Below, piece after piece: positions 55,118 through 63,231 of a stretch of 64,000 bases of DNA. Position 1 is the first letter of the stretch. Each line of letters opens with the position of its first letter. A program made the translations under genes and the position numbers. The notes beneath the pieces were generated by a model that saw nothing but the letters and a program-made list of their open reading frames with translations, had not been told where the DNA came from and ran no database searches. The DNA lies in the NCBI RefSeq assembly GCF_000769655.1, contig NZ_CP008887.1, forward strand, positions 186,001 through 250,000. The letters are read 5' to 3'. This DNA comes from Thermococcus eurythermalis. GTDB lineage: Archaea; Methanobacteriota_B; Thermococci; Thermococcales; Thermococcaceae.

Positions 55118-56227
55118 CTACACCAGCGACGCGAGGAAGGCTCTGTATGTTTCCTTCACCCTTCTCATCGATGAAACGCTCACCCACTCGTCGCTCGCGT
55201 GCCAGTTGCCTCCCTCTGGCCCGAAGACGAGGGTTGGCTTGCCGAGGTAAGTCGCGAAGTAGTTGAAGTCGCCGACGCTCCTGCCGTAGGTTACCTCGGG
55301 GCCCTCGCCCGTCGCCGAGGTGTAGGCCCTCTTAAAGAGCTTGACCTCGTGGAGGTTCTCCCTCACAACGTAGGGGAGCATGTCCGGCGTTGGCCTCGGG
55401 AACTTCTCGATTTCGAGCTCAGCTTTAACGCCAACCCGTTCCGCGAGCTTTCTCAGCTCGGCCTCAACGCGCTCCCAGTCCTCCCCTATGACGGTGTGTC
55501 TATCGATTATCGCCTCCGCGTAATCGGGGACGCTCAGGCCGTCGGCTTCGCCCCTCATATAGAGCGTGCAGTACGAGCCCCTGCCGAGTTTCAGGTGGCT
55601 CTTTGGCCTTATCCTTTCAAGGTTCGAAACGAGCTTTGCCAGCTCCTCGATGGCGTTTACACCAAGCCATGGCCTCGCGGCGTGGGCCTTCTTTCCTCTG
55701 GCCCTAACTGTGATTACAAAGCGACCCCTCGCGCCGAGCATCAGCCTCTCACGCGTCGGCTCTGCCACGAGAACCAAATCGGCATTCTCGAGCTTCCCGC
55801 TCTTTATCAGCTCCCACGTTCCGCGCGAGTAACCTTCCTCGTCGCTGACGGCGGTGAAGATTAGGTTCGGCCTCTCCCGCTTTGAAAGCTCACCCATCTC
55901 GACGAAGAGGCTCAGGAGAACGGCCAGACCGGCCTTCATGTCCACACTGCCCAGACCGTAAAAGCGGTCGCCGTCGAGCTCGCCCTTCGGGTTCCTCGTC
56001 CAGCCCGGCGAGAGGTTTACCGTGTCCATGTGGCCGTTGAGGACGACCGTTAGGCCCCTCCCTGGAAGATATGCCAGCACGTCGTCACCAAAGCCCTCAA
56101 CAGGAAGTGTTTCAACGTCGAAGCCATGCTCCTCCAGCAGGGACGCTATAAAGCGTGAAATTTCCCCTTCCCTGCCGAAGGGAGACTCAATGGCAACGAG
56201 CTTTTTAAGGAGTTCAAACTCGTCCAT
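55118..56227 (-). CDS. M20 family metallopeptidase (ArgE/DapE/LysK type)
   Basis: A 369-residue amidohydrolase. Metal-binding motifs are LNGHMDTV, SVDMKAGL, SDEEGY and VAEPT, with a C-terminal HASDEW. The ACY1/ArgE/LysK group deacylates amino acids such as acetyl-lysine or acetyl-ornithine. Start ATG 56227 (MDEFELL) follows GGTGATAGGG; an in-frame codon four residues earlier is inside the upstream gene. It overlaps that gene by 14 nt. Confidence 0.85.
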   Translation of the reverse strand: MDEFELLKKLVAIESPFGREGEISRFIASLLEEHGFDVETLPVEGFGDDVLAYLPGRGLTVVLNGHMDTVNLSPGWTRNPKGELDGDRFYGLGSVDMKAGLAVLLSLFVEMGELSKRERPNLIFTAVSDEEGYSRGTWELIKSGKLENADLVLVAEPTRERLMLGARGRFVITVRARGKKAHAARPWLGVNAIEELAKLVSNLERIRPKSHLKLGRGSYCTLYMRGEADGLSVPDYAEAIIDRHTVIGEDWERVEAELRKLAERVGVKAELEIEKFPRPTPDMLPYVVRENLHEVKLFKRAYTSATGEGPEVTYGRSVGDFNYFATYLGKPTLVFGPEGGNWHASDEWVSVSSMRRVKETYRAFLASLV

Positions 56228-56765
56228 CCCTATCACCAACCAGCTCCTGAATGAACTCAGAAAACCTGGCTTTCCTGTTGAAGTTTTCTACCCTCTCAAG
56301 CTCCTTTTGAAGAAACGAAATATTTTCCTGAACCTCGTCCAAAAAGTCTTCAAGTATTGCCCATATTTCCCAGTTCTGAACACACTCAGCGAAGCGCTTG
56401 GCCATCTGAAGCTGGGTCTTCTCAAGCACTATGGCCTCTCTGAGAACGTTGGCATAATCCCCCACAGTCGAAGGGGGAACCTCAAACTCCTCGTCAGGCC
56501 CCCCAGAAGAAAGGGTCGATGGCAACAGTTCAAGTGCCAGCCTGCGGAGTTTGGCCACCTGGCCCGCCTTGAGCTCGACAAAGCGGGAAAACTTAATCTT
56601 GCTGTAACCCCTCGGCAAAAAGTCCCGCATGACCTCGTAAGTCTTGAGGGCCCGATTGGACACCGACAGGAGACGTCCTAGAACCCCATCAGGAGGAAGC
56701 TGAGAGGGCAAACTTAAGGCCCTTGACGAATCCGAGGGTTCAAAGAACCGTTCCAGTGAACCCAT
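56214..56765 (-). CDS. Helical protein of unknown function
   Basis: A 183-residue, mostly alpha-helical acidic protein (FLDEVQENISFLQKELERV near the end). No family recognised. The start ATG 56765 has GGTGTT upstream. It precedes and overlaps the M20 peptidase gene, so it is probably co-transcribed with it. Confidence 0.6.
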   Translation of the reverse strand: MGSLERFFEPSDSSRALSLPSQLPPDGVLGRLLSVSNRALKTYEVMRDFLPRGYSKIKFSRFVELKAGQVAKLRRLALELLPSTLSSGGPDEEFEVPPSTVGDYANVLREAIVLEKTQLQMAKRFAECVQNWEIWAILEDFLDEVQENISFLQKELERVENFNRKARFSEFIQELVGDRDGRV

Positions 56766-56808
56766 AACACCACCATAGAAGAATCACGGCAGAACGTAAA
56801 AAGTTTGC

Positions 56809-56886
56809 TGGTGGACCGGGCGGGATTTGAACCCGCGGCCTCCGCCTTGCGAGGGCGGCGCTCGTACCAGGCTGAGCTACCGGCCC
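56809..56886 (-). tRNA. tRNA-Ala (anticodon CGC), CCA encoded
   Basis: A complete cloverleaf on the minus strand. The acceptor stem is GGGCCGG paired with CCGGTCC and includes the G3-U70 pair that identifies alanine tRNA. The anticodon stem is CCGCC/GGCGG around loop CTCGCAA, giving anticodon CGC. T-loop GGTTCAAATCC. The CCA end is encoded at 56809-56811. No intron. A TATA box (TTTTTAAAA, about 56915-56923) lies 25-35 bp upstream of the 5' end. Confidence 0.97.
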
Positions 56887-56973
56887 ACTCCCGGTTATAG
56901 TGGAGTGCCCGGGGTTTTAAAAAGTTTTGGTATATGCCATGTGCTCAGTGGTGACCGCTCTCATCACCGTTCT

Positions 56974-57021
56974 GGTTAGCCGTAACTTGTGTAAAGTTCG
57001 TAAACGTCGTTACGGCTAACC
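56974..57021 (-). ncRNA. Perfect hairpin at tnpB 3' end, putative omega/reRNA part
   Basis: On the tnpB strand, GGTTAGCCGTAAC (57009-57021) and GTTACGGCTAACC (56974-56986) are exact reverse complements, 13 bp with a 22-nt loop, and the stop codon of tnpB (56976-56978) lies in the second arm. A smaller GGTGA/TCACC hairpin follows. TnpB guide RNAs are made from this end of the gene, so this is probably part of the guide-RNA scaffold or the element end. Confidence 0.6.
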
Positions 57022-58157
57022 TTCCCCACTCCTGTCTTCATTGTGGGGCTTTCGGGGGGAACGGAAACTCCCCACATCTTCAGGGCCCTCAAACGGATAT
57101 TCCAACTTCCAATCACATCACGGTCGGCTTCAAACCCACAATTCGAACACTTCAAAACCCTGTGCCCATTCGGGCTTAATTTCCCCCCACATACCGGGCA
57201 CAGGGAAGAAGTATGAGCAGGATTCACGAAAACAACCTTAACCCCTCTCAGTTTGGCCTTGTATTCGATGATTGACTGAAGTTTGCGAAAACTCCACCTG
57301 TGAAGTCTCCCATTCATCTCAGCTGAATACCTAATCGACTCCCTAATTTCCGTTAAATCTTCGAGGGCGATTCCGCCGTATTTCTCCGCCACCTCAACGA
57401 TTTTATTGGCGAGCTTATGATAAAGGTCATTAAGCCTGTTCTTCTCCCTCTCACCGTATTTTTCGAGGAGTTTTTTCCTCCTCTTCCCACTCCTAATCTT
57501 CCGCTGGATTTTTCGTCTCTTCACGAAGTAGCCAGTCCTGATTTCACGCTCATGGGTTATGATTTGGAGAAACTCACCATTAGGGAGGGAAAGCGTTATG
57601 TTGTTCTCATTCAAATCCATACCAACAAAGGCTTTAGGCTCTTTAACCTCGACTTCCTTCGAGAAGACGACGTTTAGGAAGACTCCCTTCGATGTTCTCA
57701 CTAACCACGCTTGACCAACCTTCCAGTCCTTGAACTTCTCGTGGTATCTGGCAGGATAAAACTCCAACTGAATCCTCCCGCTTGGAGTGGAGAGTTTTAC
57801 GGTTTTGTTCTCCAAGTCGAGTTTGAACAGGTGGTCATCGAGCATAATAACTTCTTTTTTGAAAACTGGTCTTCCCCTCGCTTTACCCTTCTTTTTGCGT
57901 TTCCTAAAGCTTTTGAAGATTGCCGTCGCCATTTGACACCCCGTGTAAAGGTAATGGCTCGGTAACTCAGGATACTCCTTGCGAAGGCCCTTGTAAGTCT
58001 CCTTTTTCAGCCGGTAAAAGCTGGTGATGTTGTTCTCAAAAGCGTGAGTGATGAGAAAGTTCACGATTTCTCGATAAGTGGAGAAAAGGTCATCTAATCC
58101 GTCGGGTGTCCCCTTGAGTTTGAATTTGGCAGTGAGTTTAATCGTCTCGGAGGGCAT
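56976..58157 (-). CDS. tnpB: TnpB RNA-guided nuclease of the IS607-type element
   Basis: A 393-residue TnpB. RuvC acids D181 (VGMDLNENN), E266 (IALEDLTEI) and D345 (EADRDVIGSWN); zinc ribbon cysteines C320, C323, C337 and C340. All key residues intact. Start ATG 58157 (MPSETIKL) overlaps the tnpA stop by 20 nt. It is very close in sequence to the solitary copy at 30024 except in the last 20 residues, which lie in the 3' hairpin. Confidence 0.95.
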   Translation of the reverse strand: MPSETIKLTAKFKLKGTPDGLDDLFSTYREIVNFLITHAFENNITSFYRLKKETYKGLRKEYPELPSHYLYTGCQMATAIFKSFRKRKKKGKARGRPVFKKEVIMLDDHLFKLDLENKTVKLSTPSGRIQLEFYPARYHEKFKDWKVGQAWLVRTSKGVFLNVVFSKEVEVKEPKAFVGMDLNENNITLSLPNGEFLQIITHEREIRTGYFVKRRKIQRKIRSGKRRKKLLEKYGEREKNRLNDLYHKLANKIVEVAEKYGGIALEDLTEIRESIRYSAEMNGRLHRWSFRKLQSIIEYKAKLRGVKVVFVNPAHTSSLCPVCGGKLSPNGHRVLKCSNCGFEADRDVIGSWNIRLRALKMWGVSVPPESPTMKTGVGKVSRNDVYELYTSYG

Positions 58158-58746
58158 TCTTTACCGCCTCGACGAGGCGTTTTTTCTTGTGAGAACGCAT
58201 ACCGTAAAGCTTTCCGGCGAAGGAAGTTACGATTGCCAACAAGTCTTCCACGAGTTCCTTTTCCGGTGTTTTCTCCTCATCGTCGAAAATTACTTCAATC
58301 TCAACACCGTGAGAGTTGAAGTATTGTTCGAGGTATTTGAAGCCGAAGCGGGTAAGCCTGTCCCGGTAAGTTATGACGACTTTCGTAACTTCCCCGCTTT
58401 CGACGAGTTTGAGAAGCCGTCTTAATCCCTTTCTGTTCTCGTTCAATCCAGAGGAAATGTCCGTGATGATTTTGGCCACTTGGTATCCTTTGGACGAACA
58501 GTAATTCTTGAGGTATTCGACTTGCCTTTCCAAGTCCTCTTTTTGGTCTCGGCTTGAGACTCTGGCATAAATAACGACCTTATCAGGGATTTTGCCCTCA
58601 AGAATTCTCTTGATTTCACTTTCGGGGATACGGTATTCTTTGCCAATCCGATACGCTTTAATCTCACCGGATTTTATCTTCCTAATCAATGTTGGCTTGC
58701 TGATACCTAAGAGTTGTGAGGCTTTGCCCGTCCGATAAAGCCTCAT
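58138..58746 (-). CDS. tnpA: IS607-type serine recombinase (TnpA)
   Basis: A 202-residue protein. An N-terminal MerR-like helix-turn-helix (GKASQLLGISKPTLIRKI) precedes the serine-recombinase domain with catalytic S64 (VVIYARVSSRDQ), and the arginines of YRDRLTRFGF. Start ATG 58746 (MRLYRTG) has GGTGGAG 6 nt upstream. IS607 enzymes catalyse excision and insertion with little target specificity. Confidence 0.94.
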   Translation of the reverse strand: MRLYRTGKASQLLGISKPTLIRKIKSGEIKAYRIGKEYRIPESEIKRILEGKIPDKVVIYARVSSRDQKEDLERQVEYLKNYCSSKGYQVAKIITDISSGLNENRKGLRRLLKLVESGEVTKVVITYRDRLTRFGFKYLEQYFNSHGVEIEVIFDDEEKTPEKELVEDLLAIVTSFAGKLYGMRSHKKKRLVEAVKNALRDD

Positions 58747-58892
58747 ATCTTGCTCCACCAAAACAAGCTATGAAATGAAAATATTTAAACTTTACGCTTT
58801 TAACCGTTTATGAAACAGCCCCTCAGGAGGGCTTGGGCGTCATCATCGCTGGGCTTAAAAACTCACGAGCCCTTTTAACCCTGGTGGTTGAG

Positions 58893-59642
58893 ATGCGCTT
58901 CATACCGCTCATCGTCGCTAAACCGGAGGTTCAGATGGCGATAGACGAGGCGATAATGATTGCCAGAATCGAGGGAAGGGTTCCCGACACTGTAAGGTTG
59001 TACGCCTTCTCGCCGAGTTCTGTGACGATAGGCCGCTTCCAGAGCGTCGTCCACGACGTCAACCTTGATGAAGCCAGAAGGCTCGGTATTCCCGTCGTGC
59101 GCAGGATAACCGGTGGAGGAAGCGTTTTCCACGACGAGTTCGGCGAGATAACCTATTCGGTCGTCGTCGGCGAGGACCTTCACCCAGCTTTGAGGAACGT
59201 CGAGACGAGCTACCGCTACTTAGCCGGTCCGCTGGTTGATGCGCTGAAAGGACTGGGGCTTGAGGCCGGCTTTTCAGGGTTAAACGACATCGTAGCCAAC
59301 GGGAAGAAGATAAGCGGCTCAGCCCAGACAAGGAGGAAGGGAGTAATCCTCCAGCACGGCACCTTCATGTACGCGACGCGCGTTGATATACTTGGTAAAG
59401 TTCTCCGCGTTTCGAGGGCTAAGCTCGCGGACAAGGGCGTTTCGAGCATCTGGGAGCGCGTTACGACCCTGGAGCGCGAGGGAATAAAGCTGAACCGCTG
59501 GGAGGCCTACGAGCTTTTAAAGGAGAGCTTTTTCAACGCCTTCGAGCTTGAGGAAGGCGAGCTTACAGACTACGAGCTCGAACTCGCGGAGGAGCTGGTA
59601 GAGAAGCGCTACGGCAACAAAGAGTGGAACGAGATGAGGTGA
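58893..59642 (+). CDS. lplA: Lipoate-protein ligase A family protein (N-terminal domain type)
   Basis: A 249-residue protein with the LplA catalytic motif RRITGGGSVFHDEFGEI and the lysine motif NDIVANGKKISGSAQ. It attaches lipoate to acyl-carrier-like domains such as the glycine-cleavage H protein. Start ATG 58893 (MRFIPLI) follows GGTGGTTGAG; in-frame codons upstream overlap the promoter (TATA GGGCTTAAAAAC about 58850-58862). Archaeal ligases are often split; a separate C-terminal (LplB) protein is not seen here. Confidence 0.85.
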   Translation: MRFIPLIVAKPEVQMAIDEAIMIARIEGRVPDTVRLYAFSPSSVTIGRFQSVVHDVNLDEARRLGIPVVRRITGGGSVFHDEFGEITYSVVVGEDLHPALRNVETSYRYLAGPLVDALKGLGLEAGFSGLNDIVANGKKISGSAQTRRKGVILQHGTFMYATRVDILGKVLRVSRAKLADKGVSSIWERVTTLEREGIKLNRWEAYELLKESFFNAFELEEGELTDYELELAEELVEKRYGNKEWNEMR

Positions 59643-59646
59643 AACC

Positions 59647-61314
59647 TTATGGGTTCCCCTTCCCTTTTTCTTGCTCCCTGAACAGCTCACGGTAGCGTTG
59701 GCAATTCTCCAACAGCTCGTCATGCCGGCCCCTGCACACTACGTGGCCCCTATCGAGAACCCAAATCTCCCCCATCCCTCTGACCGTCGAGAGCCTGTGG
59801 GAGATAATGATTAGTGTCATGTCGGCCTCCATCAACCGCTTCAATATCCTCGCTTCCCTTTCGGAGTCCATTCCAGATGTCGCCTCATCGAGGATTAGAA
59901 TCCTTGGATTCCTTGCCAGAGCCCTCGCGAGGCCAATCCTCTGCCTCTGCCCCAGTGAGAGGTTTTTGCCGCCCTCTTCAATCACATGGTCAAGGTCAAA
60001 ATCACTGAGCTCCACCATATCCAAGAGGTTCCTAAGCCTTTCGTCCGGGATTTCCCTGCCGAGGGTTAGGTTCTCGCGCAGGGTGCCTGTGAAGAGATAT
60101 GGGTGAGACGGTACGTATATCAGGTAATCACCGAGGAGTGCAGACGGCGGACATTCTCCAACGCTTACTTCACCCCCTGTTGGTTTTAGGATTCCCGCGA
60201 TAATCAAAGCGAGCGTAGTCTTTCCGACACCGGAGGCCCCAACTATTCCGAGCTTTCCACCTTCAGGAATTTCACCGCTTATCCCGTCGAGGACGGTTGA
60301 ATCGCCGTAGGACAGGGAAACACTCTTCAGAGCTACACCATAGGAGTGTGGAGAGCAGGAGGGTCTTTCAAGCCTCGGCGTTTCCCTTTCAATGACGTCC
60401 CATATCCTCTCGATGATTGGAACGGCGCGGTGATAACTGCTCCATAGGAAGGCAAAGCGCTCAACGGGATAGTAAACCCTCCCGAGGTAAGAAAAGACTG
60501 CCACCACCGAAGGGAGTGTTGCCATGTCTTTCTTGACGAGAACAACGCCGGATAGGAGGACGAGGAGCGGAAGGATCGTCGAGAGGTATGATTGGAGGCC
60601 GTAGTTGGCGCTACTGTAGAAAGCTACCCTCTTCGATGCCTCGACCCACTCGTCGAGCTTCTTTGAAACCCTGTCCACGAGGTACTCAAAGGCGTTGAGG
60701 GACTTCGCATCAAGCCGGCCGTCAAGGCCCTCCTTGAAGTATTCAACCGTCTCTGAGTAGCGCTTTCTCTCCTCGGCCGAAGCTGTTTTGAGTCCGTGAA
60801 CGAAGGCCCTGAGTGAGAAGCCGTATATGGGGAGTGTCAGGAGAGTTATGACACCGAGGTAGAAGTTCAACCTGAAGACAACGATGACTGAAACGATGAG
60901 CGAGAAGGCCTCAATGATTATTGCCGGAATCAGGGACATGCCCATTCTGCCCACTATTTCAGTGTCGGACTGGATGCGCGAGAGAGCGTCCCCCGTGTCG
61001 AGGTTTTCGGAGAGTAGCGTCGAGATGAAGAGCTTCCTCTTGAGCCACGCCGCGGCCTTGGTCTCGGCAAAGTTACTCACGAAACCGCCGTAGAGGTAAA
61101 CGATTGTCGAAGCCGTGTAGAGAAGGACGATTATCCCGATATAGCCGAGAATCTCCCGCGTGCTCAGATTTTCAAGGTTTGCCAACAGGTTCCTTAGGTA
61201 GAAGGGCACCATCGCCGAGAGGAGGGTCGAGAGCGCTCCGAGGACTATCAGAAGAACAGTGTAACGCCTGTGCGCAAGCCCAATCTGGAGAACCCTGCGG
61301 ACGTTTTCGTTCAT
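59647..61314 (-). CDS. ABC transporter, fused permease and ATPase (exporter type)
   Basis: A 555-residue half-transporter. Six membrane segments at about 15-300, then an ATPase domain with Walker A GASGVGKTTLAL, signature LSLGQRQRIGLARAL, Walker B ILILDEATSGMD and switch IISHRLSTV. This is the multidrug/lipid exporter layout; it would act as a dimer. Start ATG 61314 (MNENVRRV) follows GGAGGTGCC; upstream in-frame codons are in the promoter. An imperfect dyad at 61337-61365 overlaps the promoter and is probably its operator. Confidence 0.9.
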   Translation of the reverse strand: MNENVRRVLQIGLAHRRYTVLLIVLGALSTLLSAMVPFYLRNLLANLENLSTREILGYIGIIVLLYTASTIVYLYGGFVSNFAETKAAAWLKRKLFISTLLSENLDTGDALSRIQSDTEIVGRMGMSLIPAIIIEAFSLIVSVIVVFRLNFYLGVITLLTLPIYGFSLRAFVHGLKTASAEERKRYSETVEYFKEGLDGRLDAKSLNAFEYLVDRVSKKLDEWVEASKRVAFYSSANYGLQSYLSTILPLLVLLSGVVLVKKDMATLPSVVAVFSYLGRVYYPVERFAFLWSSYHRAVPIIERIWDVIERETPRLERPSCSPHSYGVALKSVSLSYGDSTVLDGISGEIPEGGKLGIVGASGVGKTTLALIIAGILKPTGGEVSVGECPPSALLGDYLIYVPSHPYLFTGTLRENLTLGREIPDERLRNLLDMVELSDFDLDHVIEEGGKNLSLGQRQRIGLARALARNPRILILDEATSGMDSEREARILKRLMEADMTLIIISHRLSTVRGMGEIWVLDRGHVVCRGRHDELLENCQRYRELFREQEKGKGNP

Positions 61315-61336
61315 GAGGGCACCTCCACACATTGAG

Positions 61337-61365
61337 TACAGATTTTTGTAGTACAATTTTCTGTA
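61337..61365. promoter_or_regulatory. Imperfect dyad operator at ABC exporter promoter
   Basis: TACAGATTTTTGTA (61337-61350) and TACAATTTTCTGTA (61352-61365) are inverted copies around a single G; 11 of 14 positions pair. The TATA box of the ABC gene (TTAAATAC, minus strand, 61363-61370) abuts one arm, so a bound repressor would block transcription. The regulator is unknown and not encoded nearby. Confidence 0.5.
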
Positions 61366-61380
61366 TTTAACTGGCGTTGT

Positions 61381-61620
61381 TTGTATATAAAAATTTACCG
61401 GGTTATCGACATAAAGGCTCACCGTCAAACAAGAGACGCCGGCTTCGCTTCGGCCTTCCCCCTCGTTTATGGCCTTGTGGTGGTTCTCATCTACCCAGTC
61501 TATGAGGTCAGAGAAAAAGAGGCACCGGTGGCGACGGTTGGGGACGTGGTGGAGTTCTTGGTCGGCTACGTTATCGGCTTGGCACTCCTAATCTGGCTGG
61601 CGTTAGGGTTTTATACTTAG
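61381..61620 (+). CDS. Possible small membrane protein
   Basis: An open frame of 79 codons with two hydrophobic segments (FPLVYGLVVVLIYPVY and FLVGYVIGLALLIWLALGFY). Only TTG 61381 and GTG 61477 are available as starts. The first overlaps a TATA box (TATATAAAAATTTA), so the protein may really begin at GTG 61477 with 47 residues, or be a truncated remnant. Function unknown. Confidence 0.35.
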   Translation: MYIKIYRVIDIKAHRQTRDAGFASAFPLVYGLVVVLIYPVYEVREKEAPVATVGDVVEFLVGYVIGLALLIWLALGFYT

Positions 61621-61628
61621 GTGAGAAC
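61609..61628 (+). promoter_or_regulatory. TATA box with GGTGAGAAC element before VapBC operon
   Basis: TTTTATAC (61609-61616) is followed by GGTGAGAAC (61620-61628), the same combination found twice at 31863-31914. It lies 18 bp upstream of ATG 61647. The repeated use suggests an operator recognised by a common regulator. Confidence 0.5.
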
Positions 61629-61646
61629 AAGAAGCGAGGGAGCTTT

Positions 61647-61814
61647 ATGGGAGCGACCAAGAGCGAGATTGTGGTTGAGGTCCCCAAGGGAATGAGTGTT
61701 AGCGAGATTCGGAAGATAGTGAGGGAAATCGTCCTCAGGTACCTTCGCGAGAAGGGTGCGAGCGAGGAGGAGCTGGAAAAGGTGAGGGTTAGGGTGGAGG
61801 TGCTTGAGGAGTGA
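61647..61814 (+). CDS. Small protein upstream of VapBC, possible antitoxin-related
   Basis: A 55-residue protein (MGATKSEIVVEVPKGMSVSE at the start). Beta-strand then two helices, charged, with no cysteines. Its TGA overlaps the GTG of the next gene, so it belongs to the same transcript as the VapB-like and VapC genes. It may be a second antitoxin or a regulator; no family recognised. Confidence 0.6.
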   Translation: MGATKSEIVVEVPKGMSVSEIRKIVREIVLRYLREKGASEEELEKVRVRVEVLEE

Positions 61815-62005
61815 AGGTCAGGGTCAAGGTGTATGGTGGCTCGATTCCGGAGCGGGTTCTTGCGAGGGAGTTAAAGCGTGCGCTTGAGATTAAGAAGACG
61901 GCGAGCGAGTTGTATGAACTTCTATCGGAGGAGGAGCTCGATGAAATCAAAAAGGAAGTCTCGAAGAAGAGGGTCTCGTTCAGGGACTTCGGGGATATTG
62001 ATTGA
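61811..62005 (+). CDS. vapB: VapB-like antitoxin
   Basis: A 64-residue protein starting at GTG 61811 within the previous gene's stop. The first half is strand-like (KVRVKVYGGSIPERV), the second helical and charged (LLSEEELDEIKKEVSKKRVS), typical of an antitoxin that binds a PIN toxin through its C-terminus. It overlaps the VapC gene by 8 nt. The assignment rests on size and position. Confidence 0.65.
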   Translation: MKVRVKVYGGSIPERVLARELKRALEIKKTASELYELLSEEELDEIKKEVSKKRVSFRDFGDID

Positions 62006-62366
62006 TACGAGCGTTCTGATTGACCTCTACAAGGCTAAAAAGCTTGAAGAATACGCAGGCTCGGCAATCTCGATAGTTACTCTCTTTGAGTTCGTTAGGG
62101 GAATTCCAAGTGAAAGAAAGAGAGTAGCAGTTCTGAAGAGATTGGAAAAGCTGTTCAAGGTCGAACCTCTGGACAACTTGATAATCCTAACGGCCTCGAA
62201 AATATACAGGTACCTAAAGAGGAAAGGAGAGCTAATCGATGACGCTGATATACTCATCGGCGCCACCGCGATAGTTAAAGGTTATACCGTGTGGACCACA
62301 AACATTGACCATTTTGAGAGAATGAGGGACTTTGGGGTGAAATTGTACAAACCCCGGAAGAGGTGA
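61998..62366 (+). CDS. vapC: VapC-type PIN-domain ribonuclease toxin
   Basis: A 122-residue PIN protein. The four acidic residues of the metal site are present: D3 (MIDTSVLID), E31 (TLFEFVRG), D84 (DADILIGA) and D104 (TTNIDHF). Start TTG 61998 gives the usual VapC N-terminus and overlaps the antitoxin gene; GGGGATA precedes it. VapC toxins cut tRNA or rRNA when freed from the antitoxin. Confidence 0.88.
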   Translation: MIDTSVLIDLYKAKKLEEYAGSAISIVTLFEFVRGIPSERKRVAVLKRLEKLFKVEPLDNLIILTASKIYRYLKRKGELIDDADILIGATAIVKGYTVWTTNIDHFERMRDFGVKLYKPRKR

Positions 62367-62416
62367 TGGCCTTGGGTGTTTACCTCGACCGCGAGGCGCT
62401 TGAGATAGTGTTTTAA
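62366..62416 (+). other. Sixteen-codon open frame after VapC, probable remnant
   Basis: ATG 62366 directly follows GAGGTG and the frame ends at TAA 62416 (MALGVYLDREALEIVF). The good ribosome site and abrupt end suggest a truncated gene or a short read-through peptide. Low significance alone. Confidence 0.25.
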
Positions 62417-62460
62417 AAGAGAGACTCAGCCTCAAGAGAAGTGTCAAGACTCTAAAAGTT

Positions 62461-63090
62461 TTAAACTGCAGACTCTATCCCAAACTCCTCCGCCAGCTCG
62501 TAGAAAAGCTCGTCCTCACCGAGCTCCTCGCGAAGCCTCTTAAAATTCTCCATCAGCCTCGGAAGCCTGCCCTTGCTCCTCCGCAACATCGAGTTGCCTA
62601 TTTCGAGGGCGAAACGCAGGTAGTCGTCGCTGACGAGGACTTTTCCATCCCTGCCGAGCGGTGCCGTGAGATACTCTGTGGCGTTTATCTCGACGAGGTA
62701 GCGCTTTGAGATGACCTTGAACGTAGTGTACTTAAAACCAGAGGCGAGGCCGAGCTCGTGGAGCTTTTTGGCCCGCTCAAGGTCTTCAGCAATGACATGG
62801 AATATCGGGGGCTGGCTCTTCAGGAAGATGAGGCCTTTCTCAGCGTTCTTCAGCGCGGCCTTGGCCTCTTCGAACTCGATTGGGTGGTGCTCCTTTATCA
62901 GCCACCTGCTGAGGGGCTTAGCACCGAGGGCAGGCTCCTCTATGATGCCTATCCTCCCGGAGCACGAGCTTGTGGTGTAAACTCCCCTGATTGAGTTGAT
63001 TAGAAGGAGAAGGTCTATTATATCCTCATCAACTTTTCCCTCTCTCATTGCTGTGAACAGGCTAACTAGGGCCTCACGCTTCGCTTTCAT
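62461..63090 (-). CDS. taw3: tRNA-Phe wyosine-intermediate methyltransferase Taw3
   Basis: A 209-residue TYW3-family enzyme that methylates N4 of the aminocarboxypropyl wyosine intermediate at position 37 of tRNA-Phe. Family motifs: INSIRGVYTTSSCSGRIGI near the start and LEIGNSMLRRSKGRLPRL near the end. Start ATG 63090 with GGGGGGTT upstream. Complements the Trm5-family enzyme at 1452 in the same pathway. Confidence 0.93.
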   Translation of the reverse strand: MKAKREALVSLFTAMREGKVDEDIIDLLLLINSIRGVYTTSSCSGRIGIIEEPALGAKPLSRWLIKEHHPIEFEEAKAALKNAEKGLIFLKSQPPIFHVIAEDLERAKKLHELGLASGFKYTTFKVISKRYLVEINATEYLTAPLGRDGKVLVSDDYLRFALEIGNSMLRRSKGRLPRLMENFKRLREELGEDELFYELAEEFGIESAV

Positions 63091-63231
63091 TCGTTAACCC
63101 CCCGTGCGGTTTTCAACAGCAGTTTTATGACATCTATGCCTTACTTTCGGATTAAAGCAGAACCTACGACCTCCGCTCCCGGCATCTGACGAAAACTTTA
63201 TAAATCTAACCCGAAAGCTTAAGCTGGACGT

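Larger units (their letters stand above)
56930..58790 (-). mobile_element. IS607-type element (serine recombinase plus TnpB)
   Basis: A tnpA serine recombinase and an overlapping tnpB in the standard IS607 order. Boundaries are estimated: the right end must lie beyond the tRNA-Ala promoter (to about 56925) and near the structured region after the tnpB stop; the left end is in AT-rich DNA near 58790. IS607 elements have no terminal inverted repeats. Both genes look intact, so the element may be active or recently active. Confidence 0.75.
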
